DNA of 64,000 nt from Blattamonas nauphoetae (taxonomy: Eukaryota; Preaxostyla; Oxymonadida), in the NCBI GenBank assembly GCA_033064195.1, contig JARBJD010000388.1, positions 1 to 64,000 of the forward strand. Direction: 5' to 3'. Shown here in pieces: positions 44,051-56,690 of this stretch. Position numbers and translations under genes: made by a program. Below the pieces are notes generated by a model. That model saw only the letters and a list, made by a program, of their open reading frames with translations, ran no database searches and was not told where the DNA came from. The stretch's first letter is position 1, and each line of letters opens with the position of its first letter.

Positions 44051-44474
44051 TCTTGCGAAGTCGAAGAACGATTGGTGGATTGTCGAGTTGTCCTTGTTCA
44101 GACTCATTTTGAGTATATTCCATATGTTCCATAAAACGAGTAGTTCTCATTGGGTGTATGGTTTTCGACAGCCTGTCAGAAAAGAGCCTTCCAAAACTGT
44201 GGACAGCGATAGGGTGAGCCCAAATATCTTTCGGACCATAATTCTCATTTTTACAGTCCTTTTCAAAAAGATTGTCATACACACTGCATTTCCCGCGCAC
44301 TTGACAGGAATTCACATTCCTGCCCTTTTGTCTCGAAATTGTTGACTTCTAACCATGTTTTCATCGAGTATTCTCCTTAAACCTTTTCACATCTTCAGTT
44401 GAGACCAAATCTGTTCTTGACTATAACAGACCGTTCTAGCCTGAAAATTCTGAGCAGCCCATTGACCTCACTAA

Positions 44475-46190
44475 TTGTGTCCTGTCTGGATACCTTTTCC
44501 ATGTGAAGTTATCCAAAACACTCTCCTCGAAACTCGGCGAGTTCTGAAGTCGATTAACACTATTATCAAGCTCATCTATCCAATGCCTCCAAACACCACT
44601 GATTGGAAATGTAATCCTCCCAGACTTACGATTGTTGGGGATCCTCATGGAAACCTCGAGAGCTTGACATCAGTTTTACTCATCAACAGGCTACCGAGTG
44701 ACTCAACTTCATATCACTTCCTTGGGGAATATGCTGATCGAGGTGTGAATGGAGTGGAGGTGTTTACCCTCATTTGCGCCTACAAACTGAAATTTCATCG
44801 ATCAGTCTTTCTGTTGATGGGAAACCACGAGACAGAACCTATACTTCACAAACGTTTTGGATTCTATCAAGAATTAATGGCGAAATCTTCACTCATAACA
44901 GACCTCTCGTCCAACGTCGACTACAATTCTGCCGACGATCTCTGCCAGCGTTTCTTGGGTGTATTTTTCTCAATTCCTCTCGCCGCCGTCTGTTACCCAT
45001 CTTCTACACATCTTACTGCCCCTTCAACACCAAATCCCTCGCCGTTGTCGGTCCACTCGTGCTATTTTTCTTCTCCAAGATGGTCGATGGCGGATCCAAC
45101 TGCTTCGCCAGTACCCACTCCCATCAACCTCGAAGCCGCTGCCAAAAAACGGTTACGATCCCCTCGCTGGTCGTGGTGTCTTATTTGTGCACGGAGGACT
45201 GCCTTTTGTTGGCACAGATGGCATCCCCCTTCAACGGCTCACATTGCACGATATCGAACGTGTGGACTGCTACAGAATCCTCGCTCAGAAGCACGGGTAC
45301 TCTGCAATGTGGCAGACAGAGGAGAGCACGCTTCCGTCGCCCAGTCCAAGACAATCAGCCATGCTCGTGGACTCTCCGCAACTGACTCCTGCAGAATCAG
45401 CTCGGATGAAGCAACAAATGGAAATACTCGCAGCCAAGCCTCATCCTCGCAACCAGCGATCAGCCTCTCCTCGCACAACTCGCATCATGCACAAACTGCT
45501 GTGGAACGTCCCGTCAGCCCATCCCACTGCCGATCTCGCGTCTCCACTTCTTCCGTCCCATCCTTCAAATCATCTCCCATCTCATCACCTCGATTTGGAC
45601 ACTCATCACACAGCCATCACTCGTCGAACCATTCATCACCCTCCTCTTCTTCACATCACTCATCTCGCTCTTCGCGGACTCCACGTCATCCCCCTCACCA
45701 TCTCCAAGCCGCCCACTTCCATCTCCTCCAGTCATCCCTTCCCAGCGCTGTGTGGATGCTTTCATTTTTGACGAAGAAGTGAGCAACACTTTCCTCGACC
45801 GAAATGGCCTCAAATGTGTTGTTCGGTCTTGCCTCTCTCTGTTCTCCGAGACACGACTCCACAACCACAGAAAACCTCCTCACACTCCAAAAGGGAAGTA
45901 GTCGACCGTCTCCAGTCCCACAATCGACACCATCCATCTCGCCCAGTCCTTCCTCAACCATCCAGAAGCCACTCCACGCGGTACCTGTCTTCCACTTCCA
46001 AGAGCTTGATGCAGGGATCCCAGCGCCATCTCCCAATATCGCTGCCACTCCATCGTCCTATGTTGTCCATGAACTTGGCATTGCACCTCCAGTTCCGTTC
46101 ACTCAGGATTCAACCATAGGAACTGACACTGGTCTGACTGAAGCAGCGCGCCCTTCTCTGAATACTTTCAACAGGGAGTGGTAGATGCAA
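44475..46190 (+). CDS. PP2A-like Ser/Thr phosphatase (PPP family), divergent
   Basis: PPP enzymes use two metal ions to remove phosphate from Ser/Thr. Motifs in order: LTIVGDPHGNLESL (GDxHG), YHFLGEYADRGVNGVEVFTL, FLLMGNHETEP, FGFYQEL, then VLFVHGGLPF, KLLWNVP and FLDRNGLKCVVRS. The second motif has Glu for the metal-binding Asp (GEYADRG, normally GDYVDRG), so activity is doubtful. There is a long insert between the metal motifs and HGG. The frame changes in an A6 run at about 45,150 and again at 45.5-45.7 kb. The usual C-terminal SAPNY motif was not found. Either a decaying copy or a real gene with base-calling errors. Confidence 0.6.
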
Positions 46191-46199
46191 AGCTCATGT

Positions 46200-47560
46200 C
46201 TCTCCACAACTCCTCCACTCAAATCTTCTGCACGATAGACATGGGTATATTTTATGAGATGTCCCCTTGGTCCAGTAGCCCTTCAGAGGACCCCTGAAAC
46301 ATTGATTTTTAGAAAAAGCGAAATAAGACAGTATGTAAAGTGAAATGCAGGAACTGATTTTTCGATTTTTCTTCTTAGATTCGGTTTTTGCCAATCGTCT
46401 CATCTTTTGAATTGAGGTTCAATGACGAAAATATGAGGTCCAACATGCAGCTGTTCAAACCATGTCTGTATCTACATCATTGACGAGTGGTTTAGTCAAA
46501 GAGATAAAGTTTGAGGTGACCAAGATCAATCCTAATTATTAGTGGGTGGACACGTCATAAAAATCACACACAGACAGGAGGGTGCTCCAAAACGTAGCGC
46601 CGGGTTTCTTGGTTCATTGAGCAAGTCATGCATAATAAAACAGACTGTAATGAACGATTCTATTCAGGAAAGTGAAATGTCTCAATATTTTTGAAAGTAA
46701 ACATCGGTTTCACTGTTGTTCCAAGACAATAGAATCTCTTCTCGTTCCAATGAATGGTTTCTGGTCTCAAACTCCAGGGCTTGAAGCCATTAAATCTTTG
46801 TTTGTGTTCGTCATCTTCTCAATCAGGATCCGTTTGATGTTCAACATGACCTTACTCCTCTTTCTTTCAACATCAACCCTCAGATCAGACGGATATTCAT
46901 TATCCCACATGTCTGTCGAACGTTTCTTCTTTTGTCACTTTCTTTGATGATTATAACACAGAAAAAGCTGATCCACTTTTCAACGATCGAATCTCTTGAA
47001 AATGATGCTAATTACTCTTCACTGTCCAATATCAAGGGCCAAAAACATTTGAAAAAATCTCTTAGTCAACTAGTCTCTCTCTCTATTACATGTGAATAGT
47101 GATTTTTCCTTCTCATGAAACGATCGGTGATGATTGATCTATCTGGCATGAGAACGAGTATCAAACTGAGCCGATGGCTTTTTTCCGAGACTTTATGCAG
47201 GTTGTCGACTTCAATCGACAATTCGAGTTGTATGGATCGTTTTCTACAAGTTTTAGTATTTGGCGTTTTTTTTGTGACATTCTATCTTTTGTGAACTCTC
47301 CATTGTGGAACTGTCTGCCTTCACCTTGTTTCATCTCATTTCCATTTCTCATCCTAGTTTGAACCAAAAAGTGTGTCAAACTGGGGTTTTCAGAAACCAT
47401 CCTTTTTGAACGCGATCGAAGTTCAATGTTGAAACAAACCCCTTTTCCGTCATATATATGTGTTTTCAAGTATTTAGAGAAAAATAAAAAAAGTGAAACC
47501 ATCCATAGTGAAATGTTGCTTTTCAAAAATATTTGGACAAATGGTCCAAAAGAAAAAAGT
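46200..47560. other. No recognisable gene
   Basis: Short frames only; no motif. It probably includes the 3' flanks of the phosphatase and of the large minus-strand gene. Confidence 0.35.
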
Positions 47561-47572
47561 TTGTGAAGAGTA

Positions 47573-50158
47573 TCAGTTCTACTTCTTGGGTCGTGAGGAG
47601 TTGGTGTTGAAGATATTTGCATCGAGGTATACTCGTTTTCCGTTTTGCATAGGCGATAAAATGATTGTAGGTCCATTGGAGTCGTCATTGAAGAACGATA
47701 TTTGACTGGTCGCTGATGGGCTCACTGGGCGGCTTCCAGGTGAATCGTTCGCAGACTCTGGTAAGCATTCAATTGTCTCACTTTCGATTGTTTGCGGGTC
47801 TATTGTTGGATTCTCGGCCAATGAAAGGATAGCAATTAAACTGTGTGTTCGATTGCCATTCGGAGAACAGAGAAGAGCAGCGAGATCCTTCCAGGAAAGA
47901 CGAAGAGATTTTTCAAGATCATCAAACAGTTGCACGTGTGTCTGAATGATGTGTGATCGATATTTGATCATCTTTTCTTTGAGAGCGTCTCGTTGGGTGT
48001 CATTCACATTCTGTTCCTCTCCTCTGAGAATATTGAATACCGAATCCAGGTCTTGTTTCGCAGAGTTGAACTGACCTTTTACTAAATGAATAGCGGTGTC
48101 GCAAGCACTTCCCTTTATCTGTGAAGCACCTGTGAGGATTTGAATCAGTTCATCCAGACGAGAGTGATCCAACAACGGGTTCGCGAGAAACCGACAGAAC
48201 AGGAGATTATAATCTTCGTCGGTGAGGTCTGTCTCAAAATCGCGTTCAATGAGTGGTTTCACAAGAAGTTGAAATTGTTGTTCCACGATGTTCAGGGCAT
48301 TCCCGAGCAGAGTTTTCATCACTTCGAGGTTGATATCAATTTGTTGTTTCTTTGTTTCCAGTTTCGAGGCAAGACTTTTTCGTGTATGCGTGACTAGTTC
48401 ATTGGAAGTGATATTCTGTAAAAGGGATTTAATTTGGACCAAATCAGCCAAGTCCAATGTCGGTTTCCCATCGAGACTCCCAATGAAAGAAGTGCTTTTT
48501 TGTTCTGAATAAAGATGAGTTTGCGTTGCTCGATGGCGCAGGCCATCCAAATAGTTCCCACTTTCTGGGCTTGTCTTTTGATCTTCTGATTCCAGCTGTT
48601 TCCCGATCTTCAAACTGCACCCTTTAGGATCATTGAGATAATCCACCAAGGATTTGATGTCATGAAGAGTGAGCTGATCGGGACGTTTGAAATAAGCAAT
48701 ACATCGTTCGAGAATGTCTGCAACGATAAGATGCGACCCATTCACATACGAACACAACAACTGGAAATTGCTCATGTTCAGCTTCATCATGCTTGAGCGA
48801 TAAGAGCGCACAGGACCAAGGTCTTTCGTGAGGAGTGGTTCTTTCATGGTATCCTGATCAATGATTTTTCTCAGATCAGCCAACGTCACGAGTTGTCCAT
48901 ATCTGAGATGGCCAGGCACGGAGAATTGTTCCGAAATGTCTTCAGCCGCTGTGGAGTTTCCAACGAGGAGGCATTTGATCTCAAAAGGAACGAGTTTCCG
49001 CGTACCGTAGAGGGCGACAGGCAATCTGTTCAGACAGTTCATCGGAACAAACATTTGAGCGAGAGGAACGAACGTGTTCTCATACAGTTCCTCCACCGAT
49101 TTGTGCGGTGGATACGACACACCAACTGAACGCACATCGAATTTTCCATCTTTTTTTGTGATCCCGATCACTGTCTTCTCCTCCCAACATCTAACAACAC
49201 GCAATGATTCATGCAGATGGGAGTTTGCAGTCATGACTTCAACGGTAGGATCTTCACTGCCTCCTGAATTCTCTACTTGATTGGGAAGATCTTCATCGCC
49301 TCCTGGCTCTTTTTGATCCACATCAGAACCCTGAGTCTCCTCGACTGATCGTGGCGGGAAGTATGAAAAGAGGTCGAGAATCGGCACATTATACTCAACT
49401 TTACAGAAGTCTTTGTCTTTGTTTGGTTTAGGTTTAGGTATGTCGTTCGCAAGAGGGTAGAAATCGTTCCTTTTTGGAGTCGGCTCAATGAGAACAATGT
49501 CGATCCAATCAATTTTGTAGCCCTTGTCATGAGAATTCGGAATTCGTCCTATTGTTGGGTATGCCACCGAAATCCAATGTTTACCACAATTTGTGGGCTG
49601 TGTGTGATGAAAATCGTCGTTCTGCACAGCTTCTCTCGCAAGAGTGAACATAACTGTCGACGTAAACGTGGCATTAGGGTCTCGTGCCCAGTTTTCTTGA
49701 GGATTGTGACGATCATAAATCCCGACTTTCCCCATTCCAGAAGAATTTGACACCCACGGTGAAGCGATGAGCTTTTCTGACGATTGGATTGGGAGTTCTT
49801 CTTCTTCAAGGCGCGGGCAGCAATGATTCGGGAAATCTTCGTTCAAGACAACTCCACAAAAGCAACACCTGAAATGCAGTGGGTTTGTGTTTGGCAACAG
49901 TGACACAACAGAATCCAGAATCAACCGATCAGTGTATTCAATTTCTTTATCCTGCGCTGTTCTTGCATAAACATTCACAACCCAAAAATTGAGTTCATTC
50001 ATGAAGAAGAGAGCGTGGTTGGTTCCTTTCAAGCCGAACGTTTGGACGTTTGGGCTCTTCATAAAGAAGAAGTACGGAAAGAAGCCACCAACGGTCCAAC
50101 CACCATCTTCCCCCACTCCAGTCACTCTCTTCGTCAACAACCCAAAAATCACCCGCAA
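47573..50158 (-). CDS. Large host protein of unknown function (about 850 aa)
   Basis: The longest uninterrupted host frame here. The N-terminal third has a Cys/His cluster (FRCCFCGVVLNEDFPNHCC) that could bind zinc, then a beta-rich segment (GKHWISVAYPTIGRIPNSHD). An acidic linker follows (SDVDQKEPGGDEDLPNQ), then a long helical half and a Ser-rich tail. No family was recognised. A start at a later Met (for example MKSPNVQTFG) is as likely as the first. It ends TAG, one codon, TGA (47,573), compatible with TGA being the true stop. Although Gln is frequent, the body contains no TAA or TAG, which bears on the code question. Confidence 0.5.
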
Positions 50159-50239
50159 ACTCCCGCACAGCCAGTACCTTCGTGTCTGTGTGTGATCCGA
50201 ACTTTGTTTTTGCTAAGCCAATCAACCACAATACGTCGA

Positions 50240-51858
50240 GACCTCCACCTTCAGGTCACAATCTCCAGTCGAAGCTGTTGAGCGAACAACTCTCAAGGAA
50301 AGTTCCACAATGCACAAGTGCGAGTCCAGTGCAGGAAGCCATCAAATATCTCTCTGTATACGAACCTCGCAAGAATCGAGAGTGTGTGTCACTTCCAAAC
50401 GATCAAGCAGACGGGAAAAGAGGTGAGGCATTTCTCAACACTCTCTTCCATGACTCATACCGTCATTTCACCTAATGCCTCACTTGCCATTCACGAACAT
50501 CTCACTCTGAGCCCTTCCTCGAAATGAACCTCCACATTCGCGGAAATATCGGCCGCGACGACATTTTTCCAGACACTGATTCTCTTTCTGATCTTTTCCA
50601 CACGATTACAGCTCCAGAGAGCCTCGTTGGCGACAACCTCTATGCATGAGCCACATGCGAGTCGAAGCGCGAGGCGGTTCACAAAACCATGATTGAGACG
50701 CTTCCCACCCCTTCCCCACCTTCCTTGTTGCCTCCCCCAACCCCCACCCGCTCCTTTACGAGCTCTCCTCAGTGACATTCCACTCGGGGACGACAGAACA
50801 AGGCCAGTATTATGTTTGTGTGCGCGACTTCGAAACCGGCGACTGGGTGTTGTGCAATGACGCATCCTGTGCGATCATCGAGGAAAGCGAAACCACACCG
50901 AAATCATACGGCACACTCACTCCACAGCAGCTGGTGAGGGAGAAGAAGGGTGGGCGTCACACAAAGCGAAGTTCAGACAATGCGACCGATCCCTTCAAGT
51001 CATGAGCGTATCGCCTCATCTACAGCCGGGTAGAGACAGAGCTGGTCAAGGATGAGCTGACTGCAGCGAAGAGAGATTCAGAGAGAAGCCTCGATCCTGC
51101 ACCAGCGCCGAAGATGAAAGAGAAGGAGGGATGGAAGCCAGATGGTGTGGGTGTGGAGGGAGGAGTTAAGAAGGCGGATGATGGGAAGGAAAAGGAGAAC
51201 AGCGGAAAAGTGGAAGAGGAGGAAGAGAAGAACAAGCAAAGGACAAAGAGAAGTGGAGAAAGAGTTCAACAAAAGAAAAGCATAAAATGGAAAACCCAAT
51301 AGAAAAGGAAAGAAAGACACAAAACAAACTGAACAGAACGAGAGTGAAGCAGACGAGAAACCAATCCAACCTTCCATCCATCCTTCAGCGGAACATTGTC
51401 CACATCCAGACAGAGTTCACATGACAATCGTTCCTCAATGCCATACCAACTCTGCTTGTTTATTCCAGCTCAACCTTTCTGAAGAACGAGCGAGAGAACC
51501 ATGCCGTGTGGAAGAAGAGGACGTTTCTGTTGAAAGAGAAAAAACTGAAGTCGACACCGATGTTCACTCGCAGACAACAACATCAGTCTCGACAGACACA
51601 GCAACACCAGCTGATACCAGTACCCCTAATCAACTCTCAACTTCTGATCCATCTCCGACAACACCCAAACGAGTTGTGCCTTCACAAGCAGCGGCGACGG
51701 AGAGACGAAGCTGGTGAACATGCATCTCGCCGACAAGAAAAGCGAAAAGGCGTCCCAAGTGCCTCCGAATAGAATGCCAACACAACGAGGCAAGAAATGG
51801 AAGGACTACACAATCAACATCAACTCTGATGACGAAGACAATGATCTCAAACGAGACT
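50240..51858 (+). CDS. Ubiquitin-specific protease C-terminal part, degenerate
   Basis: USPs cut ubiquitin from proteins. Visible: a zinc-ribbon start CLTCHSRTSHSEPFLEMNLH (about 50,476), the second half ITAPESLVGDNLY..TCESKREAV, and the C-terminal box LLYELSSVTFHSGTTEQGQY at about 50,760. The catalytic His of the G-H-Y motif is Gln (GQYY), so this copy should be inactive. The usual ILHLKRF section and the Cys box were not found. A TAA (50,473) sits where Gln fits, just before the first CxxC, but a TGA (about 50,645) replaces a ribbon Cys. A Lys/Glu-rich tail follows, to TGA near 51,858. Likely a pseudogene or remnant. Confidence 0.5.
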
Positions 51859-51879
51859 TCGTGGCATGACATCGAAAAG

Positions 51880-52060
51880 ACGCGATACCCATTCGTCTTC
51901 TCAAACTGCTCGATTGTGGTTTCATCGATGATCCTTGGTTGTGTATGGATGGAAACATCGGCTGGGCAACTGTCGAATTCCAATGCTCCTACAAAGGACC
52001 GCCTTTTCATCAATCAGTCGGTTCAACTCCACCCATCGACCTGCGTTGAGATGAATAGTG
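51880..52060 (+). pseudogene. Beta-helix surface-protein fragment (second copy)
   Basis: It encodes FSNCSIVVSSMILGCVWMET and SAGQLSNSNAPTKDR, aligning with the fragment at 39.66-39.77 kb. It starts within about 30 bp of the end of the USP tail. Too short to be a gene; it looks like a remnant of the same family. Confidence 0.4.
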
Positions 52061-52064
52061 TTAG

Positions 52065-54175
52065 TTTGGTCAGCTGCTTGTTTCTCCGACAGAACATAAT
52101 CAGGTCGTGCCCATCCAACTCGCTGTTGAGTCCTCCCTCCTCTCTTCCCGCCTGCTGAACACAATGAGCCTGGCTCACTGCTCGACCCTGTCGAGTGAGG
52201 TCTGACTGTCGCAGCGACTTGTGAGGAGCTCTCGTGTGCTCGAACACCTCGTTCACCCACAGCCACTCCTCCCTCACGTCAGCGCACACGACACAGACCA
52301 ACCATAGTCTCGTCGCCTCTCTGAACAGAATCAACCTGATATTCACTCGCTTCACCAACCACTTCAGCCAGCACATTCACGGACAACGCAGATGGGACAT
52401 GGCCGAGGAGCGAGTGAGATGTGTGGGATTATGATCGCTTGTGACACAATCGCAACCTCAGCAGCACTTTCATCTTCAAATGTTCGCAGCCACCCAGGAA
52501 TTTCGCTCTCCCACCTCATGGGCTAGTCTGTGTACCCACCTCGCACCTTGTGGATGGTGTTTGTTGCTGCTCCTTGTTCAATTTTATGTGAGCAATATGT
52601 CCCTTCCCCACGACATCCCATCATCAATCCAGCTAACCCCCGCTTCTGTCAGTTCTACCTTCAACATTCAGACATCGCCTGCTCCCTCCTCTCCACCTTC
52701 TGTCCAATTCGAACTTAACACACTTCAAGCTCTTCCTCCAGATTGCTTACGTTCAATGGATGCAATTAACAGTATTTTCACTCGATCTTGTACCATTTGT
52801 CCCGACACAGCTTGAGAAAGTGGTTTCAAAGAGATGGAGTGTACTTGCTTCGTCACAAATCCATCCGGACCCTTCTAACTTCTTTCCTATTCAGTTTTTT
52901 GGAACATTTCATCGGAAACAAGAGTATTCGAGATGAATCTTGTGTGATCAACCCTTACTATAATTTATCTCATCCAAGTCATTGGTTTTCATGTTTTTTC
53001 GCAAAAACAAGCCAAAATTCATCCTAAAATGCAATTTTTTCACCGGAAAACACAAAAAAATCGCACGTTTCCCTCAGTTTCAAAATAGGACAAGAAAAAG
53101 TGGAGGACGGACAGAAAGCGAGGAGGACAGGACAACTACACATCATAAATGTCCTATCTGTCCTGTCCTATAGGACAGTCAAAAAGAGGAGGACAATTTG
53201 GATAAAAATGCCGATGACAAGAATTGAACCAGTATCTTGCTTCGTCAGAACGGCACAACAGGAATCGAAAAAAAGAGGAGGAAAAGGAGACAATTAAGCA
53301 TTTTTTCTGTTTCAGAATCATTTTAATAGTGTTTTTTTCGGGCTTTGCTAAATGTACGAATGGAGGTTGATGGTTCAATCCCCCTCTTGAATATTTTTTT
53401 ATTTTCCTCTTTTTTTGGTAATGGTTCCTTCTATTGGTAAACACTGTTTGATGAAATGAAATGTCAATCAGGAAATGTGTGGATGAGTTAAACATGATCC
53501 GGCCCATGGAGATTTGATCATTGGTTCGAAATGACGATGGAGAGAAGATAACCAAAAGGAAATGTGAATGTCTCACTCAAAGTTTCTCTCTTTCTCACTT
53601 TTATCTCTAACTATCGATTCAGGATCCTCATTCTCAAGATCAAGATCGTGAACGCAGATCTTGATTGAAATAGAACTAATTGACACGTTCGTTCCTTCAT
53701 TCCCTCTCACAGTTCGTTTCTTTCTCACTTTCTTTGATTATTTTCTCAGTAGATTTGATCTGGCTTCTTTGATTCACAATCACGATCAAGACCCCAAGTC
53801 TTCATGAGGTTGATGCACACGAACATATCACCTTCTGTCCGGTCACTTCAGGTTCGTTCTTTTTCTTTTTCTCAATGATCTCTCCGACTAAACTCTCACA
53901 AATCGAAAGCTCACACACTCTGACAGGTCTCGCTCTGAAAGATGGAGTTTAGTCATTCACTCTTACTCACCCGATCACGGCGAATTCACGAATAGTCACT
54001 GGAAGTCTTTCATCGAATGAATTTGCTGAATGTTCACACAAAGTTGAGGAAAACAATCCAACTCATTTAATCTTTGGCGAGACATACACAATCACATAAG
54101 CCACTCTGAACGCAAAGCAAATCCTATTCAATTCAGATATTCACATCAGAATTCCTGATCAGCCTGTGGTGACTG
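52065..54175. other. Mostly unassigned
   Basis: No firm gene. A hairpin-rich GGAC/GTCC stretch lies at 53,100-53,175 (GAGGACAGGAC against GTCCTGTCC), and tRNA-box-B-like sequences (TGGTTCAATTC on the minus strand near 53,230; GGTTCAATCCCC near 53,372) occur within T-rich DNA. These may be worn SINE copies. Confidence 0.3.
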
Positions 54176-54180
54176 ATGCA

Positions 54181-55762
54181 TCTTTCAGTTTCGAGAGATC
54201 AGCTCAACACCATTTGTACTGTGACACTGACGGGGTCAGATCTGGATCTGCAAGGTAACTATCTCGATGGTCGTGCCGGAACGCTGCAATTCAACACAGC
54301 TTACTCTGTCGTTGATGGAACTGTCTCGTTCAAAACATGATTGAAACCAACCACACTCACTGGGAGAGTCGATGAGATGACAGGAAGCTTCTCACCTGAT
54401 TGTGGTGATTCTGTGAACTCTTATTCATCACTTGATGTTGCTCAATGTCAGCCTTGGTCAGGTTCGAGTGATGGATCCCATGTTGTCACAAATGATCAGA
54501 TTGGCAGGCCAACACTCCACATCCACTCGTCGAATCTGAAGATGTGTGCAGCTGATCGAGTGGAATGCTTCACTTCGTAAGTTGCGCGACCCTCCTGGAC
54601 AACGTGAAACTGACACATCATTCTCAGAGAGAGATCAACATCGATGGGGGATCGTTATCTATCGAGTCTTCATCCTTCCACGACAACACTCCAAATTGCA
54701 ATCACTTCCCTTCACTCCGACGCAACATTCATTGCTCGAACGCTGGTCACATCTCAATTGAGAGTCTGAGTAGTGGCGATGGATCAAAGGATCATCCATC
54801 GCCGTGGATTTCGCTGAACGACTGCAACATGACGGGAGAAGATGCGAAGCCAGACATACCTCTGTTCATCCCAACCCTGTCGACAGATTCGAAGAGCACG
54901 CTGAACAAGACGAACAAGGCGTTCTCGATTGAAATGAAAGGAACGACACTGATTCCGTGTGGATTGTATTTCGAGATTGTGGAAGTGACATCTGATTCGT
55001 GCTCGTCGATCTCGGAGTCTTCCATCTCTCTCTACGTTGCGCAGTCTCTCCTGTCGTCTCTGAAAGACGATATGGAATGGCGTGGACGACTGGTTTTCCG
55101 GAACAAGATGATGTCAGAGACTTCAGTTGTGATTCAGAAGAGTTCAGTGGAGAAACTCTCGGAGGCACTCATTGTGATCGTCATTGTTGTTCTCTGTTGA
55201 CGCCGCCGGAAATCAGCTCAGATCAAAAAGAATGACACAGCGAGCACAGAGATGGATGCGGATATCGTCGAAAAGATAGATGAAGGCAAAGATTACAACA
55301 GTTTGAATTAAGACATCTCCTCTCTTCAACCAGAACATCACAACGTCTCATCGACAACTGAACACGAATGGCGTTCATGCTGAGTCACTCTCCTTCGGAG
55401 CGTCAACGTTCAAAAACAACTGACTTCCATCCACAAGCATTGAACAAGTAGAAGTATTGGTGTGTGGAGAGGAGAACAAAGTTGAGATTGTTTCGAAGAA
55501 TGAGACGCTGTTCGATCGACTGCACGGGCTAAACAAGCAGAGAGTGGATGCAGTTGCGGTTGGGAAGGAGATTGTGAAGGGTCTTCGTCATCTGAGCAAG
55601 TCGGAGCTGTTCTCTGTGGCGCTGGCGAAGTGGACTCCGCACTGGGTTGAGCGGGACTCGAAGGATCGCATGTGCATTCGACTGAACGAAGAGGGAGGAT
55701 TGCAGATGAATGAGAGTGGGAAGCAGATTGCGATTGATGATGGACAGCGATGGCGAGAGTAG
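54181..55762 (+). CDS. Beta-helix membrane protein with kinase-like tail, C-terminal part
   Basis: In order: CTVTLTGSDLDLQGNYLDGR and further beta-rich Ser/Thr repeats; a transmembrane helix EALIVIVIVVLC at about 55,165-55,197, followed by RRRKSAQIKKND; then an acidic juxtamembrane stretch. Finally, in another frame, GLRHLSKSELFSVALAKWTP (about 55,575) resembles the worn C-lobe of the protein-kinase-like domain found on such receptors. In-frame TGA codons (about 54,338 and 55,198) and frame changes suggest a damaged copy. One TGA follows VVLC, where Trp would be natural. The role would be surface sensing or adhesion (inference). Confidence 0.45.
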
Positions 55763-55796
55763 TATAGATAACGAATATCGATAGGCTCCTATATTG

Positions 55797-56053
55797 CAAT
55801 TAGTCCGGGAATTATAATACTGGGAACTGAACTATGATTCTCAATTCCGATTGAACAAAGAAATACTTTTAAAGTACAATCAGCTATGATTCCGAAATGC
55901 CGGATAATACTTTGTCTTGCATTTTGGTATATACCTTTTTTGGGTTCTAATTCAATTATTTAGTCAAAAAAGAGTCATCATTTTAGAAAACTCAAATCTA
56001 AAGGGTTTTTTTCATTCATTGACAAAACAAACGTTAATTTTTTTATTATCTGA
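55797..56053. other. Left flank of second virus-like fragment
   Basis: ATTAGTCCGGGAATTATAAT at 55,800 resembles the inner boundary motif of the terminal repeats (ATTAGTCCGGAATAA at 58,896 and its inverse at 56,726 and 19,991). AT-rich DNA follows up to the next promoter motif. Confidence 0.4.
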
Positions 56054-56075
56054 TTTTTTTATTTTGTATTAAATG
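56054..56075 (+). promoter_or_regulatory. Late-promoter-like motif
   Basis: TTTTTTTATTTTGTATTAAATG, ending in the start codon at 56,073. Confidence 0.6.
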
Positions 56076-56690
56076 ACGAATCAGCTTACACCAAACAAAC
56101 TTAATGAGACTCTAAAGAATGAAAAATTAATACTAATCACCGAACCAGTTCTGAATCGTTCTGGAACCTCATATTTGGCACATGGTACTTTCGATTACGC
56201 AAGTGAAGATAAACCTGATGAGATTTATCGAGTTTACATTCCTGCTTTCATTAAAGGAGCAAGACCACATCTGAACCCCAATATGTATCACAGATTCGAT
56301 AACTGTAGCAATAAAGAAAAATTCATTGAGTCACTACACAGTGAGAATTGTGAACTCGTTGGTGAATACAAAACATCAGAGTCAGTGGTGAAATATCTTC
56401 ATGAAGGAGTTGAATGGAGAATCAAACCATCACAATGGATGAAAGGAGTCAGAACACACAAGATGAAGCGTAAACATTACACTCAATCATTTGTTGAAAA
56501 CGAACTGAGAAAGCATAATTGTGAACTCATTGATGAGTACAAGAAAGTACACATTCCTTTTCACTATCGAGTGATTGGTGATGATAAAGTTTACAAAGCG
56601 AGACTTGCTGAATGGTTTAGAGCAAAGAGAAAACCTCACTTGAGAGGAAAGACAGAGAAGAACTCCATCGATGATTCTCCAAATCAATAA
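56073..56690 (+). CDS. Virus-like accessory protein with three ~50-residue repeats
   Basis: A product of 205 residues. Three repeats share a pattern like NCELxxEYK....VxYxxxGxxxxIxxxxWxKGxRPH: around residues 30-75, 90-140 and 145-200 (for example SENCELVGEYKTSESVVKYL and KHNCELIDEYKKVHIPFHYR). The pattern resembles the DUF723-type repeats of giant-virus and phage proteins but lacks their Cys pairs; that likeness is from memory. It is paralogous to 58,492. Preceded by the shared promoter and ended by TAATGA. It looks whole. A DNA-binding role is a guess. Confidence 0.5.
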   Translation: MTNQLTPNKLNETLKNEKLILITEPVLNRSGTSYLAHGTFDYASEDKPDEIYRVYIPAFIKGARPHLNPNMYHRFDNCSNKEKFIESLHSENCELVGEYKTSESVVKYLHEGVEWRIKPSQWMKGVRTHKMKRKHYTQSFVENELRKHNCELIDEYKKVHIPFHYRVIGDDKVYKARLAEWFRAKRKPHLRGKTEKNSIDDSPNQ

